64,000 nt of DNA from NCBI GenBank assembly GCA_030068525.1, contig JASJOS010000006.1:62001-126000 (forward strand), given 5' to 3'. Origin of the DNA: Xanthocytophaga flava (GTDB lineage Bacteria > Bacteroidota > Bacteroidia > Cytophagales > 172606-1). Under the pieces are notes generated by a model. The model saw only the letters and a program-made list of their open reading frames with translations. It was not told where the DNA came from and did not search any database. Shown piece by piece: positions 35,686-44,985 of the stretch (position 1 is its first letter; every line of letters begins with the position of its first letter). The position numbers and the translations under genes are program-made.

Positions 35686-36555
35686 CTATTCAGGAAAATG
35701 CTTACTCAAAAGTTGGTTGACTTCCTCGTCATAATCCTGAGTATACCCTAGTTCCAGTGCCATTTGAAGGTGTTCAAAAGCTTTCTCTCTTTGCCCTATT
35801 GCCAGTAATACAATACCCATGTTTTTATAGGCAAACGAGTTGGAACAATCGTTTTCCAGCGATTGGTTTATTAATTCAAGGGCACGTCCATTATTACCTC
35901 GAAGATGTTCCAGATATCCATAATTGTTGAGTGGATAAGGTTCTTCTGGTGAAAGCCTGAGTGCTCTTTCGAAATATTCTTCTGCCAAAGAGAAATTCCC
36001 TGCTTTTGTAGCTTCAAATCCTATGTTATTCATCAACATCACATTGGTGTGATCGATTTGTAATCCCTTTTTATACCATATGATTGCTTCCTGTGGATTT
36101 TCCAGACTCGCGAAAATCCATCCTTTCGTCCATATCAAATCTACATTTTCCGGATTTGCCTTTAATAGATCATTTACAATTAGAAGAGCTTTTCTGTATT
36201 TCTTAACAGCAGGAAAAACTCTAAGTCCCAAGTATCTGTAGTCCGTATTGTTAGGGTCAAGTGCTAATAGAGTTTCTGTGTCGGAGGCTGCTTTCTCTGT
36301 TTCCTCCCTAGTTAGATAAATTGAGGCCCGATTATATAAAGCACTGGTTAGTGTAGCATCTAGTGAAAGGGCAGAGGTGAAGTTCTCCATGGCTTCTGGT
36401 AACTGACACAAGTAATAATAAGCCATTCCTCTTCTTTCATATGCCCAGGCATGAGTGGGATCTTCTTCGATTGCTTTGGTAAGATAGGTTATTGCTCTAT
36501 GGAATTTGCTGTTGTTTAGAAAATTGAATCCAATCTGATAATAATCTTTTTTCAT
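35686..36555 (-). CDS. TPR-repeat protein
   Basis: Starting at MKKDYYQIGFNFLNNSKFHR (36555), the 289-residue protein is built almost wholly of tetratricopeptide repeats, about eight, with typical W/Y-G-Y-A-F-A-P spacing: AWAYERRGMAYYYLCQLPEA, ALYNRASIYLTREETEKA, LIWTKGWIFASLENPQEAII, VMLMNNIGFEATKAGNFSLA and YPLNNYGYLEHLRGNNGRAL. No signal peptide or catalytic domain is present. TPR proteins act as scaffolds for protein contacts. The partner is unknown; the coupled gene downstream is one candidate. Confidence 0.9.
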   Translation of the reverse strand: MKKDYYQIGFNFLNNSKFHRAITYLTKAIEEDPTHAWAYERRGMAYYYLCQLPEAMENFTSALSLDATLTSALYNRASIYLTREETEKAASDTETLLALDPNNTDYRYLGLRVFPAVKKYRKALLIVNDLLKANPENVDLIWTKGWIFASLENPQEAIIWYKKGLQIDHTNVMLMNNIGFEATKAGNFSLAEEYFERALRLSPEEPYPLNNYGYLEHLRGNNGRALELINQSLENDCSNSFAYKNMGIVLLAIGQREKAFEHLQMALELGYTQDYDEEVNQLLSKHFPE

Positions 36556-36734
36556 AAATTGTATAAAAGTAAAACACACGGTTATTTATATAAATATCAT
36601 ACAAAATGTGACTAGCTGAGTTCGAAAAATTTCTTAATAGTATGCTTCTATAGTTATATTATTCATTATACAGTAACTTTACTGTGTGCTTTTTTCTATA
36701 CAAAAGAGCTTATTGAACTGAATAATGTGCAAAA

Positions 36735-36902
36735 AACTTTTGCGATTAATTCCGCTCAAGCACAAAACTTGCTGTTAATTTTATGCAAAAAGTTTTTTGC
36801 GGCGAATTCAACGCATAGACAAATTTGCGGTGAATACTAGGCAAAAATAGTTTGACTCCAATGCATCGCAAATTGAGTATTCATTCGTCAATGCAGTGAA
36901 TT
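36735..36902. repeat. Array of degenerate 28-nt units, opposite orientation to the 11.1-kb array
   Basis: Contiguous 28-base units at 36735, 36763, 36791, 36819, 36847 and 36875 share the core TTTTGCGGTGAATTC with a following ATGCAAAA. This is the reverse complement of the unit seen at 11119-11230. Units three and four (36791-36846) are the best preserved; the last two drift in phase. A palindromic GTGAATTCAC closes the array at 36897-36906. There is no gene within it; the nearest are 180 bases left and 110 bases right. Confidence 0.7.
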
Positions 36903-37014
36903 CACCTCGACAGATGATATGCGTTGAACTATGTTCAAGAAATAAAAATGGAAGATACCTTTATAAATAAAATATGAACGTTAAATTGTTCATCAAGAGT
37001 GTAATCAATTTTGA

Positions 37015-37830
37015 ATGAACAAGGTATTTCTATTTGTGTTTGGGCTTTTAATACTAATTTCTCAGTGTAGTAATGAGAACAAACAAAGTATTGCCAAGAA
37101 GGCACAATCAACTTCTTTTGTTAGAAAAGATACAGCTGAGTATCTTGATTCCTCAAAAACCGATAACTATCCATTGCCAAAGTCAGCGCCACTGCCAGTA
37201 AAAAAGAAAGTAGATGTAGAGGAACATATCGTTGATAGTACACAAATAGGAGAAAGAGGTTGCTTCAAATTAGATTTAAGCCAAATTAGAAACCAGGACG
37301 ATGAAGTCTTTGTAAAATTCAGCCTTTATCAACGAACGGAGGTAGGATGGCGGCTTAATCAAAAGAAGTTTATTCAAAAATCTAATATATCCAATCTGGG
37401 ATTGATTATTTATGATTACAACAATGATGGATACAAAGATATAGCTTATAAAGTTGATGCGGCTGCCAGAGGAGCTAATGATATGCGAATTATATGGCTT
37501 TTTGTTCCAGAGACCGGCAAGTTAACGCCGATTAAAAACGCTAGTAATTTTCCTAATCTCCGTTATAATAAGGAACTTGATTGTCTGGACTCATGGGCTA
37601 TTTATGGTGGGTCTTCAACCATTTTTTTGAAAATAGAGGGAGATTCTTTAAGAGAGTTTGCAGGTTTGGATTCATTTGATGGGTATAGAACTACCTATAC
37701 AATAAATAAATCTGGTAAGAAAAGGATTCTGAAAAAAGAAAAAATTTATGAGGATGCTGTCTATAACCGATATTCAAATTATAATCCTTTGAAAGAATAC
37801 ACATCTGCTTCAGAAGGTAGCAAAGAGTAA
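37015..37830 (+). CDS. Hypothetical lipoprotein (271 aa)
   Basis: A lipoprotein signal (MNKVFLFVFGLLILISQC) with cysteine 18 is followed by a disordered, Lys/Ser/Pro-rich linker to about residue 80. A domain of about 180 residues follows. It contains IYDYNNDGYKDIAYKV, an Asp-rich calcium-loop-like motif of the FG-GAP/VCBS kind, then MRIIWLFVPETGKLTPI. This pattern occurs in surface proteins with one or two propeller-like repeats. The function is unknown; a role in binding ligands at the outer membrane is possible. The gene follows the 28-nt repeat array. Confidence 0.65.
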   Translation: MNKVFLFVFGLLILISQCSNENKQSIAKKAQSTSFVRKDTAEYLDSSKTDNYPLPKSAPLPVKKKVDVEEHIVDSTQIGERGCFKLDLSQIRNQDDEVFVKFSLYQRTEVGWRLNQKKFIQKSNISNLGLIIYDYNNDGYKDIAYKVDAAARGANDMRIIWLFVPETGKLTPIKNASNFPNLRYNKELDCLDSWAIYGGSSTIFLKIEGDSLREFAGLDSFDGYRTTYTINKSGKKRILKKEKIYEDAVYNRYSNYNPLKEYTSASEGSKE

Positions 37831-37860
37831 CATTATTTATCCTAGATTATTCTTTGCTAC
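37817..37860. terminator. Hairpin terminator overlapping the end of the 37015 lipoprotein gene
   Basis: GTAGCAAAGAGTAA (37817-37830, including the stop codon) pairs with TTATTCTTTGCTAC (37847-37860), with one G-T wobble. TATTTCATTTT follows. The gene on the other strand ends at 37907, so it may work in both directions. Confidence 0.6.
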
Positions 37861-37906
37861 TATTTCATTTTAACTTCACTCAAGAAACAATTTCAGCAGA
37901 AATGGT

Positions 37907-39331
37907 TTAACCTTCTTTTTTAGGTGTAAGAATTTTGTTCAGGCCTATTATAAGTGAGTCTATATTCGATTTGGTGTTAACAAGGATTACAAATCCGGTT
38001 TTTAATTCTGGATATATGGTTATGTTCGATTGAAATCCCTCTGTGCTACCATTGTGCTGTAACATTCTGTAACCATCTGGAAAGCTGACTATCCCCCAAC
38101 TAAGTCCAACACCGTTTTGAGTAATTTGGTGAGTAAGTGCAATAGCTGGATTTGTTTCATTGATTTGAACTTCTATATAATGAAGCATATCTTTGACCGA
38201 AGCATATATACCTCCTGCAGGAATAAAAACGCCAAGCGATGAAAATGAAACTGCATTTCCGTTTTCACTATAGGGGTGGGCAGCAATCTTCTTTTGTGTT
38301 ACCAGTAGTGTCGTAGTGAGAGACTTCATTTTCAACGGTATTGCACAATATTTCTTTACCAATTCTGCATAAGGCATTTGATATACATTCTCTAGTATTT
38401 TTCCAAGTACCGCAAATCCCATGTTGGAGTATTCAAATTTGTAGCCAGGTAAAGTGTCAAGTCGAATTTCATGCAGAGCTTGCCAAAGCATTTCTTCTGT
38501 ATAATTTCTGTAAGGTTCGAGTGGGTTATACTGTATTTGCTTTTCAAAGTTTCCCGGCAACGAAGGGAATCGGGCTGTATGATTAGCTAAATCACATAAT
38601 CTGACTGGAACCCCTTCATATTCCAGATTTGGAAAGCTGGCTTTAAGATAGTTGCGTATATCATCATTCAATGCCAGTTTGTTTTCTATAACTGCATGGG
38701 CAAGAATGGTAGCTGTAAATGTTTTCGTGATAGAGCCTATTTCATATTGTGTTTCTTCTTTTGGTAAAGTACCTATGCCTTTCTTTGTCTCTCCATAATG
38801 ATACGTATACTGTTTTCCATTTTTAAATACTCCAATCGACAAAGCGGTTGCTTTTGGATTCCGAAAATATTCTCGGGCAATACTATCTATAGATTTATCC
38901 AGAAATGTTTTACCTGGATTATTACTATTTACCTGAGGTGTGGTTGTAAGGAGAGTAGGTGGTTGATGGTAAAATCCAAACGTAGTGAACTTTTGCCGAG
39001 TGTTGACTTTCAATACCATCAGCATATCTCTGATACTAAATTCTGTATGGAAATACTTTCTTCCGTTGGCAGAGTCTGCTACAAGCATAGAATTGAGAAT
39101 ATTTCCATTGTTCTTTAAACCCCTTAGAAAACCTGTAAGTTGATCTTCTGTTATGTGGTTCGAAAAGGCTGTATCTGCAAATGAATAGATAGCTTTGAAA
39201 TCGCTCCGGTTAAATTGGGCAACAATAGAATCCTTAACTGCCAGGTGAATAGACAGATTTCCTGTTTGAGGAAATACTTTACATAGAAAGAAAAAGCTAA
39301 ATAGTAAGAACAGGATGAATTTCAGGTGCAT
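37907..39331 (-). CDS. Serine hydrolase of the class C beta-lactamase / D-aminopeptidase family, secreted
   Basis: A signal peptide (MHLKFILFLLFSFFFLCKVF, ending near PQTG) precedes a DUF3887-like NTF2-type domain (about 25-125), then a penicillin-binding-like domain. The active-site SxxK is SITK in YEIGSITKTFTATIL, the YxN motif is in FEYSNMGFAVLG and the HxG motif in MLQHNGSTEGFQ. All three are intact. Enzymes of this type hydrolyse peptides, esters or beta-lactams; sequence alone does not fix the substrate. At 474 residues the length suits the two-domain form. It converges with the 37015 lipoprotein gene. Confidence 0.88.
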   Translation of the reverse strand: MHLKFILFLLFSFFFLCKVFPQTGNLSIHLAVKDSIVAQFNRSDFKAIYSFADTAFSNHITEDQLTGFLRGLKNNGNILNSMLVADSANGRKYFHTEFSIRDMLMVLKVNTRQKFTTFGFYHQPPTLLTTTPQVNSNNPGKTFLDKSIDSIAREYFRNPKATALSIGVFKNGKQYTYHYGETKKGIGTLPKEETQYEIGSITKTFTATILAHAVIENKLALNDDIRNYLKASFPNLEYEGVPVRLCDLANHTARFPSLPGNFEKQIQYNPLEPYRNYTEEMLWQALHEIRLDTLPGYKFEYSNMGFAVLGKILENVYQMPYAELVKKYCAIPLKMKSLTTTLLVTQKKIAAHPYSENGNAVSFSSLGVFIPAGGIYASVKDMLHYIEVQINETNPAIALTHQITQNGVGLSWGIVSFPDGYRMLQHNGSTEGFQSNITIYPELKTGFVILVNTKSNIDSLIIGLNKILTPKKEG

Positions 39332-39556
39332 ATGTTTTCAATTTATTGTAGTTGGTTTGGGATAGATGAAGAGATAACTTCATCTGAGGAGTATAGATGC
39401 TCCTTTAGAGAAAAAGTTTTATCGGGAGATATTATATGATGGTAATTCTATAAACAGGACTACTATAGTAGGCATGTTAGGATTTTTAAGAAACTACTTG
39501 ATTGGAAAGTATATAAAGATGAAACTTGCATTTTATTTTTGCTAAGCTCTTATACT

Positions 39557-40354
39557 ATGAATTATTGGATCAATTTCTTTTTGCCTGAGGTAGCGTTTTT
39601 TGTACTATTTATGAATCTTTATCTTATTAGTTCGAGCTTATTACAAGTAGTATTCCTGAATATGGCGCACTGTAGGGTAAAAATGATTAATATAGGTTCG
39701 TTGGCTATAATCAAAAGAACTATTGGGACAATAGCAGTTAGTATAGGGTTTTTCTCTTTCAGTGCTGCTGTTGGAATTTACGGATATGATAGCTCATCAC
39801 CCAAAACAGAGACGGATACCGAAAAGTTGTTTTATACCAAACCAGCGTTTATGAGAGCTGTGCTTTTTGGACTTTCTCCCTTATTTTTTCTGATTCTCCT
39901 TCTTGTTTCATCGCTATACCTACAGGACGTGACGGTTTATGTAAAACAATTTTTTCGCTCTGTTTTTTTTATGGATTCTGCAAAATCATTTCTGGAATAT
40001 TGGAATCTGATGGCAAGTCGAAACCCTGTATGGCTTATAGTAGGCTGGAACGTTTTATTAGTCAGTGTTATGTTGACTTTCCCATTTTCTATTGTTCAGA
40101 CATATGGAGAGTTAGTGAGAACTGATTTTAATGAAAATCAATCTTTACAGGGGATCTTAAAGGTAATGGTAATAGTAGGTTTTCTAGTAGCTTTATTGTT
40201 TTCAATCTTTCTGGTACGGATCATCTGGTTTTCAGGAGGCTGGGCTGCTATTGGGCTTGTTGTTTTAAACTGGCTGATCTGTCAATTGACTGTTGTATTG
40301 GTTCTCTGGCTGATTTTACTGCCCTTGACAAAGAAACAGAAAGTACTTGCCTGA
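39557..40354 (+). CDS. Multi-spanning membrane protein of unknown function
   Basis: The protein has about seven hydrophobic helices, among them PEVAFFVLFMNLYLISSSLL, AFMRAVLFGLSPLFFLILLL and LLVSVMLTFPFSIVQTYGEL, separated by short charged loops. The order recalls site-2-protease-like membrane proteins, but no HExxH or other metal motif is present, so a protease call is not supported. ATG 39557 is used; one at 39539 adds six residues. It stands alone between the serine hydrolase and GlxA-type regulator genes. Confidence 0.6.
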   Translation: MNYWINFFLPEVAFFVLFMNLYLISSSLLQVVFLNMAHCRVKMINIGSLAIIKRTIGTIAVSIGFFSFSAAVGIYGYDSSSPKTETDTEKLFYTKPAFMRAVLFGLSPLFFLILLLVSSLYLQDVTVYVKQFFRSVFFMDSAKSFLEYWNLMASRNPVWLIVGWNVLLVSVMLTFPFSIVQTYGELVRTDFNENQSLQGILKVMVIVGFLVALLFSIFLVRIIWFSGGWAAIGLVVLNWLICQLTVVLVLWLILLPLTKKQKVLA

Positions 40355-40416
40355 GGTGAGGCAGGCAATAACAATCACGAACAGAAAGATTAAGCGCAAG
40401 AATCAGAAGATACCAC

Positions 40417-41397
40417 CTAGACTATCGCTTCCTTATTGTACTTGTCTCTGTACTCCAGTGGGGACATGCCTGTGATTTTACGGAATACCTCCCGAAAAGC
40501 TTTTACATCTGAGTAGCCAACTTCATACATTACTTCATTAATAGTTTTGCGGGTAGTTTCAAAAGCCTTCTTGGCTGACTCAATTTTTACCCGTTGCAGA
40601 TATTCAATAGGAGTATTGCCGGTAGCTTTGATAAATCTTCTGTCAAAGTTACGTCTGCTGACAGAAAATCGTGAGGAGAGCTCTTCTACAGATAGTTTCT
40701 CATGAAGTTTGCTTTCGATGTATTCCTGGGCTTTTATAACCATTTCGTCGCCATGTAGTTTCTGACCTGTAAATATGACAAAGGCCGATTGGCTTTGCCT
40801 ATCTATCTCAATCTGAAATACCTTGGAGCAGAAAATAGCAGTTTGGCGGTCATAGTATTTCTCTATCAGATAAATCATCAGATTCAGGAAAGAATAGGCT
40901 CCTCCATTGGTATAAATGCCATTTTCATCTGTAATCAACCTGTCAGGTTGCAGATGTACATTTGGAAATAGATCTCTGAAATGGTCAGCGGCGGACCAAT
41001 GGGTAGAACAACTTTTGCCATCCAGCAACCCCGATGAGGCAAGCAGAAAAGCTCCTGTACATATACTGGCAATGGCTGCCCCATTTTTATACTGCTTCTC
41101 CATCCATTCAATCAGCAATTCATTTCCAGCAACTGCCAGTTGATAGTTGTGATTCAGGGAAGGAATAATGATAAGATTAGTTTTGTCAATGGATGCAATG
41201 TGTCTATGTGGTCTGACTGCAAACAAGCCATCATAGTAGTCTACTTCTTTGGATATACCAGCCAATTCAATAATAAACAACGCCTGTCTGCCAGTTTCTT
41301 GCCAGTAGTCATTGGCTCTGGAGAATAACTTGTATGCTCCAACAATACTGCTCAGATTGCTTTGTCCTTCAGGAACCAGAATAGTAAGATGTTTCAT
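40417..41397 (-). CDS. GlxA-type transcriptional regulator (DJ-1/PfpI domain plus AraC HTH)
   Basis: Start 41397 (MKHLTILVPEGQSNLSSIVG) gives 326 residues. A DJ-1/PfpI-like domain (about 1-190) has the nucleophile-elbow motif AAIASICTGAFLLASSGLLD, with the cysteine in place, then CSTHWSAADHFR and TNGGAYSFLNLMIYLI. The AraC-type domain (about 220-322) has SVEELSSRFSVSRRNFDRRF, GNTPIEYLQRVKIESAKKAF and VGYSDVKAFREVFRKITGMS. The PfpI part probably senses a small molecule rather than acting as a protease. It diverges from the SRPBCC and SnoaL-like genes, with 184 bases between starts, and likely controls them. Confidence 0.92.
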   Translation of the reverse strand: MKHLTILVPEGQSNLSSIVGAYKLFSRANDYWQETGRQALFIIELAGISKEVDYYDGLFAVRPHRHIASIDKTNLIIIPSLNHNYQLAVAGNELLIEWMEKQYKNGAAIASICTGAFLLASSGLLDGKSCSTHWSAADHFRDLFPNVHLQPDRLITDENGIYTNGGAYSFLNLMIYLIEKYYDRQTAIFCSKVFQIEIDRQSQSAFVIFTGQKLHGDEMVIKAQEYIESKLHEKLSVEELSSRFSVSRRNFDRRFIKATGNTPIEYLQRVKIESAKKAFETTRKTINEVMYEVGYSDVKAFREVFRKITGMSPLEYRDKYNKEAIV

Positions 41398-41581
41398 GTA
41401 AGTGTTTGTTCGAATTATATGCAATACAGTAAGACAATAAACAGCCAATTATGAGAGAAAGATAGATCTTTATTCTGTCCAAATCAACCCATTAGAAAGT
41501 CCATTTTACACCCTATACAAGTCTTATTTAGACAATACTTTTGTTGTGAACAAATGTAAAACCCTTAAAACCAGAAAGAAA

Positions 41582-42052
41582 ATGAATACATCTGATTTTA
41601 CAACTACCTTATGGGTAGACCAGTCACCTGAAGAAGTATTTCGAGCCATCAATGCCGTTCGTAGTTGGTGGTCAGAAGACTTTACAGGTAGTTCCGAAGA
41701 ACTGAATGATGAATTTGAGGTCCGTTTTGAAGATGTCCATTATTCCAGACAAAAACTGGTAGATGTTGTTCCAAACGAGAAAGTAGTTTGGCTTGTTACT
41801 GATAGTAACCTTACGTTCCTGGAGGACAAAAGTGAATGGACTGGAACCCTTGTGCATTTTGAAATTGCCAGACAAGGTTCTCAAACACAAATCCGCTTTA
41901 CCCATGAAGGATTGGTTCCTGAAATCGAGTGTTTCAAGGCTTGTTCTGGTGGATGGAGCCAATATCTGCAATATAGCTTACGAGATCTGATTACAACAGG
42001 TAAGGGACAACCGGGTTTTCCTCCCAAACCCAAAGAGTATGCAAATTCTTAG
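41582..42052 (+). CDS. SRPBCC (AHSA1/START-like) ligand-binding protein
   Basis: From [20 protein letters not shown] (start 41582) the 156-residue protein shows the family pattern: a first strand with the conserved [12 protein letters not shown], then [43 protein letters not shown] and a long C-terminal helix ([20 protein letters not shown]). The fold makes a deep hydrophobic cavity for lipids, aromatic compounds or polyketides. It is followed by a SnoaL-like gene 47 bases later and diverges from a GlxA-type regulator, so the group may handle one small molecule. Confidence 0.88.
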   Translation: MNTSDFTTTLWVDQSPEEVFRAINAVRSWWSEDFTGSSEELNDEFEVRFEDVHYSRQKLVDVVPNEKVVWLVTDSNLTFLEDKSEWTGTLVHFEIARQGSQTQIRFTHEGLVPEIECFKACSGGWSQYLQYSLRDLITTGKGQPGFPPKPKEYANS

Positions 42053-42099
42053 TCTCTTCTGAAAGCAAATTCAAATCATCTATATCAACTGAAAATTCT

Positions 42100-42477
42100 A
42101 TGAAAACAGAAACAGTAGCACTAACCACAACAGAAGTAGCGGCACGATTTAACGAACTAGCCCAACAGGAAAAATGGTTTGAGATTCAGGACGAGCTTTT
42201 TGCTGAGAATGTCCGTAGTATAGAACCTACCACTGCCAGTTATTTGCAAAATGCAGAAGGAAAAGTAGCAGTACGTAAAAAAGGGGAAGATTGGATAAGT
42301 AGGGTAGAGGCAATGCATAGTGCCTCTACAACTGCTCCTCTTATAAGTAGCAAGCATTTTGCTGTAGGCCGGCTGATGGATATTACCGTGCGAGGTATAG
42401 GAAGAATACAGATCAATGAGATCATGCTATACGAAGTGAAAGATGGCCAGATTGTAAAAGAGCAATTCTTTTATTAG
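42100..42477 (+). CDS. SnoaL-like (NTF2-fold) small protein
   Basis: The 125-residue protein matches SnoaL-like/NTF2-type folds: an N-terminal helix AARFNELAQQEKWFEIQDEL, then FAENVRSIEPTTA, GKVAVRKKGEDWISRVEAMH and a terminal strand pair GRIQINEIMLYEVKDGQIVK with EQFFY. Catalytic residues differ between families, so enzymatic activity cannot be claimed; many members bind ligands or act as cyclases or isomerases. It is the second gene of a probable two-gene unit after the SRPBCC gene. Confidence 0.82.
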   Translation: MKTETVALTTTEVAARFNELAQQEKWFEIQDELFAENVRSIEPTTASYLQNAEGKVAVRKKGEDWISRVEAMHSASTTAPLISSKHFAVGRLMDITVRGIGRIQINEIMLYEVKDGQIVKEQFFY

Positions 42478-42793
42478 TAAGCAGTAAATGTGGTAAGTTG
42501 CGATCCCATTTTCATTGGCTTCCTGAAAGGTACTTGTTATACGAATACCATTTGTTTTGTAAGAGCGAAAGACACTCCAATGCGGAAAAGTTGTTACATC
42601 TATTAAAATATTCTATAAGGAAACAATTGAAAAGGTTGGATAGTAACTTACCTTTTTGCTTTTTTGAGGTATTCACTGAATATGAGTAATGTTTGCCAAT
42701 ACGCCTGGCGATTGTTGAGAAGTAACTATACTTACTCCACTCATATACAAAAAATAAGATACCTAAAAAAATACCTCTATCATCAGTCTGACG
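42478..42793. other. Non-coding stretch, no gene recognised
   Basis: About 316 bases between the SnoaL-like and HEAT-repeat genes. A 63-codon frame at 42498-42689 has no start context, domain or protein-like composition and was not accepted. No hairpin terminator is evident after the SnoaL-like gene. Confidence 0.45.
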
Positions 42794-43783
42794 ATGACAA
42801 AAACAGAGTATGTTAATGATCTGATAGAAAGACTTGGCAATAAAAATCTGCGGCCAGGTCTATCCTTGCCTCCAGGGGTTATTTACCAATCAAGTTTAAC
42901 CATTGCCAGTGAAGCACGGGATGAGGCTTATGAACTTGCAGACCCGGATCTTATTGAACCTTTGAAGATCCGGCTTGAAAAGGAGAAGAATACGAGTACA
43001 CGGATTGATATTATTCGACTACTTGTCCGTATAGCGGATAGAGTAAATGATCATCCTATAGCTGATTATATACTGGCAACTGTTCGTCTTGAAAAGGTCA
43101 GATGGATACAAGATGTTGCATTGGAGTCTCTGGCTGAAAGCAAACTGGAGATTTGGAATGAAAAAGAATATCTTTTTGAACTGATACAACACAAACACTG
43201 GCGGATTAAAATGAATGCCTTAAATCTTCTCACAACACTTGATTCAACCTATTCACCAAGAATTGAGGATTTTTGTCTGACAGCACTAAAATCTAAATCC
43301 ACAAAGCCAAATGAACTATCCTGGTTTTGCAATGTATTATCCAGACATGGGTCTGACAAATCACTGGATGTACTCAAAGAGATTGCCAGAACAAGTGACA
43401 AATATTATATAGTAAATGCTGCGGCCAGTACCATCGCAGCCATAAATGGTAAAGGAGAGCTTGCCTTTTTTGCGGAGATTCTGGATACAAATAAAAACAA
43501 CTATGTAAAATCAAACCAAACCAGCATTTTATGTCAGTTTGGTGATGATACTGTAGTTGATCCATTAATTAAAAGATCCAAAGCAATTCTTTCCAAAGCA
43601 CGAAAAACTTCTGTCACATATGTGGGTAGAGCTAAGCCAGAACTTGTACATATATGTGAGTTCTTACTGCAACATAGAAATGCCAAGGTAGAAGAGTTTC
43701 TCTATCTTGTAAAAAATAAAAAATATAATATGATGGATGAAACAGAAAAGAAATGGTTTGATACACACATTACTTTTGTATGA
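42794..43783 (+). CDS. HEAT/armadillo-type helical repeat protein
   Basis: The 329-residue soluble protein consists of consecutive helix pairs of about 35 residues. Examples are STRIDIIRLLVRIADRVNDH, VRWIQDVALESLAESKLEIW, HWRIKMNALNLLTTLDSTYS, PNELSWFCNVLSRHGSDKSL, KYYIVNAAASTIAAINGKGE and NYVKSNQTSILCQFGDDTVV. That is the pattern of HEAT or PBS-lyase repeats, used as rigid scaffolds for protein or nucleic-acid contacts. No signal peptide or catalytic part is present. The partner is unknown. Confidence 0.8.
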   Translation: MTKTEYVNDLIERLGNKNLRPGLSLPPGVIYQSSLTIASEARDEAYELADPDLIEPLKIRLEKEKNTSTRIDIIRLLVRIADRVNDHPIADYILATVRLEKVRWIQDVALESLAESKLEIWNEKEYLFELIQHKHWRIKMNALNLLTTLDSTYSPRIEDFCLTALKSKSTKPNELSWFCNVLSRHGSDKSLDVLKEIARTSDKYYIVNAAASTIAAINGKGELAFFAEILDTNKNNYVKSNQTSILCQFGDDTVVDPLIKRSKAILSKARKTSVTYVGRAKPELVHICEFLLQHRNAKVEEFLYLVKNKKYNMMDETEKKWFDTHITFV

Positions 43784-44189
43784 GATAAAAAAATGACAGG
43801 GGACGAAAGAGCCTCCGTATTGGGATCATAGGCGGGCGATTACCTGCATGGGGTTGACTACTTAGGCTACTTAATGAATAAGGCAATTCGACCTATCCAA
43901 CTATGGAATTGTTTCAGATTCTGGATATTCTTTAAGTAGTTAAGATATATAAGAGTTCTAATTCGACAAAGTATATCGTACTGTGTGATTAGGGTGACAA
44001 CTTAGAGAAGAATGGATTAGATTTCTGATTGTTTTGAATAGATATCAGAATATTGATGTTATTTATAAACTATCAGACTTCTGATTAAATGCTCCAAGTC
44101 GCCAGATTTCCGATAATGCATGGATCTAACCTACATTTATGTTCTCTTTATTGGTAATATAGATAGGATAAAAAATGGAAAATTAATTT
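43784..44189. other. Non-coding stretch, no gene recognised
   Basis: About 400 bases downstream of two convergent genes (ending at 43783 and 44190). Stops are frequent in all frames and no RNA gene was seen. Several loosely similar TCAGA/TTCTGA words occur around 44020-44090 without an obvious order. Confidence 0.4.
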
Positions 44190-44564
44190 CTACTTTCCAT
44201 GAGTTAAACCTACAATTCTGCCATCCTGTGCATCTATAGCAATTTCAAATACTCTACCCTTGGTATCTTCGGGTAACATGCCAAACAATACCCAATGGTT
44301 TTCTATCTGATAGACCTCATATGGTCTTTGTTTTATGATTTGATCCTTGCCATAGATTTTAAATAATACTGCTTCCGCAATGGCAATAGCTGTTTCCTTA
44401 TCTCTTACGACTGGAACCACTTGTGAGAGCAAAGATCCTTTTCCTTGTTGCACATCAGTCAAAAACTTTCTGGCGTATTCCTCACCTAAAGTAGTATGTT
44501 TTGATTGGCAATGCCAGTTAATAAATACAGACAAAAAGCATAACAAGAACAATGGTAATTTCAT
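44190..44564 (-). CDS. Secreted NTF2-fold immunity-type protein
   Basis: The first 19 residues (MKLPLFLLCFLSVFINWHC) are an export signal, possibly of a lipoprotein. The rest matches the NTF2-fold immunity protein family (YbbC-like): VVRDKETAIAIAEAVLFKIY, GKDQIIKQRPYEVYQIENHW, WVLFGMLPEDTKGRVFEIAI and AQDGRIVGLTHGK. In the family's best-known context such proteins neutralise polymorphic toxins, but many members stand alone in Bacteroidota. No toxin gene lies nearby, so immunity is only a family-based suggestion. Confidence 0.8.
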   Translation of the reverse strand: MKLPLFLLCFLSVFINWHCQSKHTTLGEEYARKFLTDVQQGKGSLLSQVVPVVRDKETAIAIAEAVLFKIYGKDQIIKQRPYEVYQIENHWVLFGMLPEDTKGRVFEIAIDAQDGRIVGLTHGK

Positions 44565-44985
44565 AGTAACGCAACAGATTAAATAATACAGAAATAGTGG
44601 GTTTTGAGTAGAGTGTATTTAGTTGGGAATTCTCATTAGATAATCATTTTTTTACTTAGTACACATTGGTGACTTATACTTAAAAAAATATTTGCGTATC
44701 TGTTAGGTTTGTTTTAAAAATTTTTAAATTGACATACTTTTTAAGCCGTATTTTTTAAACTATGCGTATGTATACGCTTTACTTCCCTTTACAATGTACG
44801 TTGTTCTATCAGATTTTATCAAAGGAAATAGCTACCTGTAGGGTTAATTTTCTGTATTTTTTTTCCTATCTCAATTTTTGTACCTGTTATAGTTTTTGCT
44901 GCTTCAGCTATCCATGTAGGAAACTACCTGCCCACTTAGTATATAATATAGTCAATCCTTCACTTTTTAAACCTATTTTTTTCGT
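44565..44985. other. Intergenic region upstream of the GxGYxYP gene
   Basis: About 420 T-rich bases between divergent genes. A frame at 44762-45040 is hydrophobic and Cys/Phe-rich through base composition and overlaps the real start at 44986, so it was not accepted. Promoters for both neighbours must lie here, but no clean box pair was found. Confidence 0.4.

Noticed and set aside
36735..36902. Possible CRISPR array
   Set aside because: Units follow each other without unique spacers, are degenerate, and no cas genes are in the window.
37907..39331. True antibiotic-resistance beta-lactamase
   Set aside because: The SxxK/YxN/HxG motifs define the broad serine hydrolase family; an extra N-terminal domain and no resistance context make a specific resistance call unjustified.
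39557..40354. Site-2 protease (M50) annotation
   Set aside because: The helix layout is vaguely similar but HExxH and the second metal motif are both absent.
42498..42689. 63-codon plus-strand frame after the SnoaL-like gene
   Set aside because: Composition follows AT-rich spacer DNA and no family or signal is visible.
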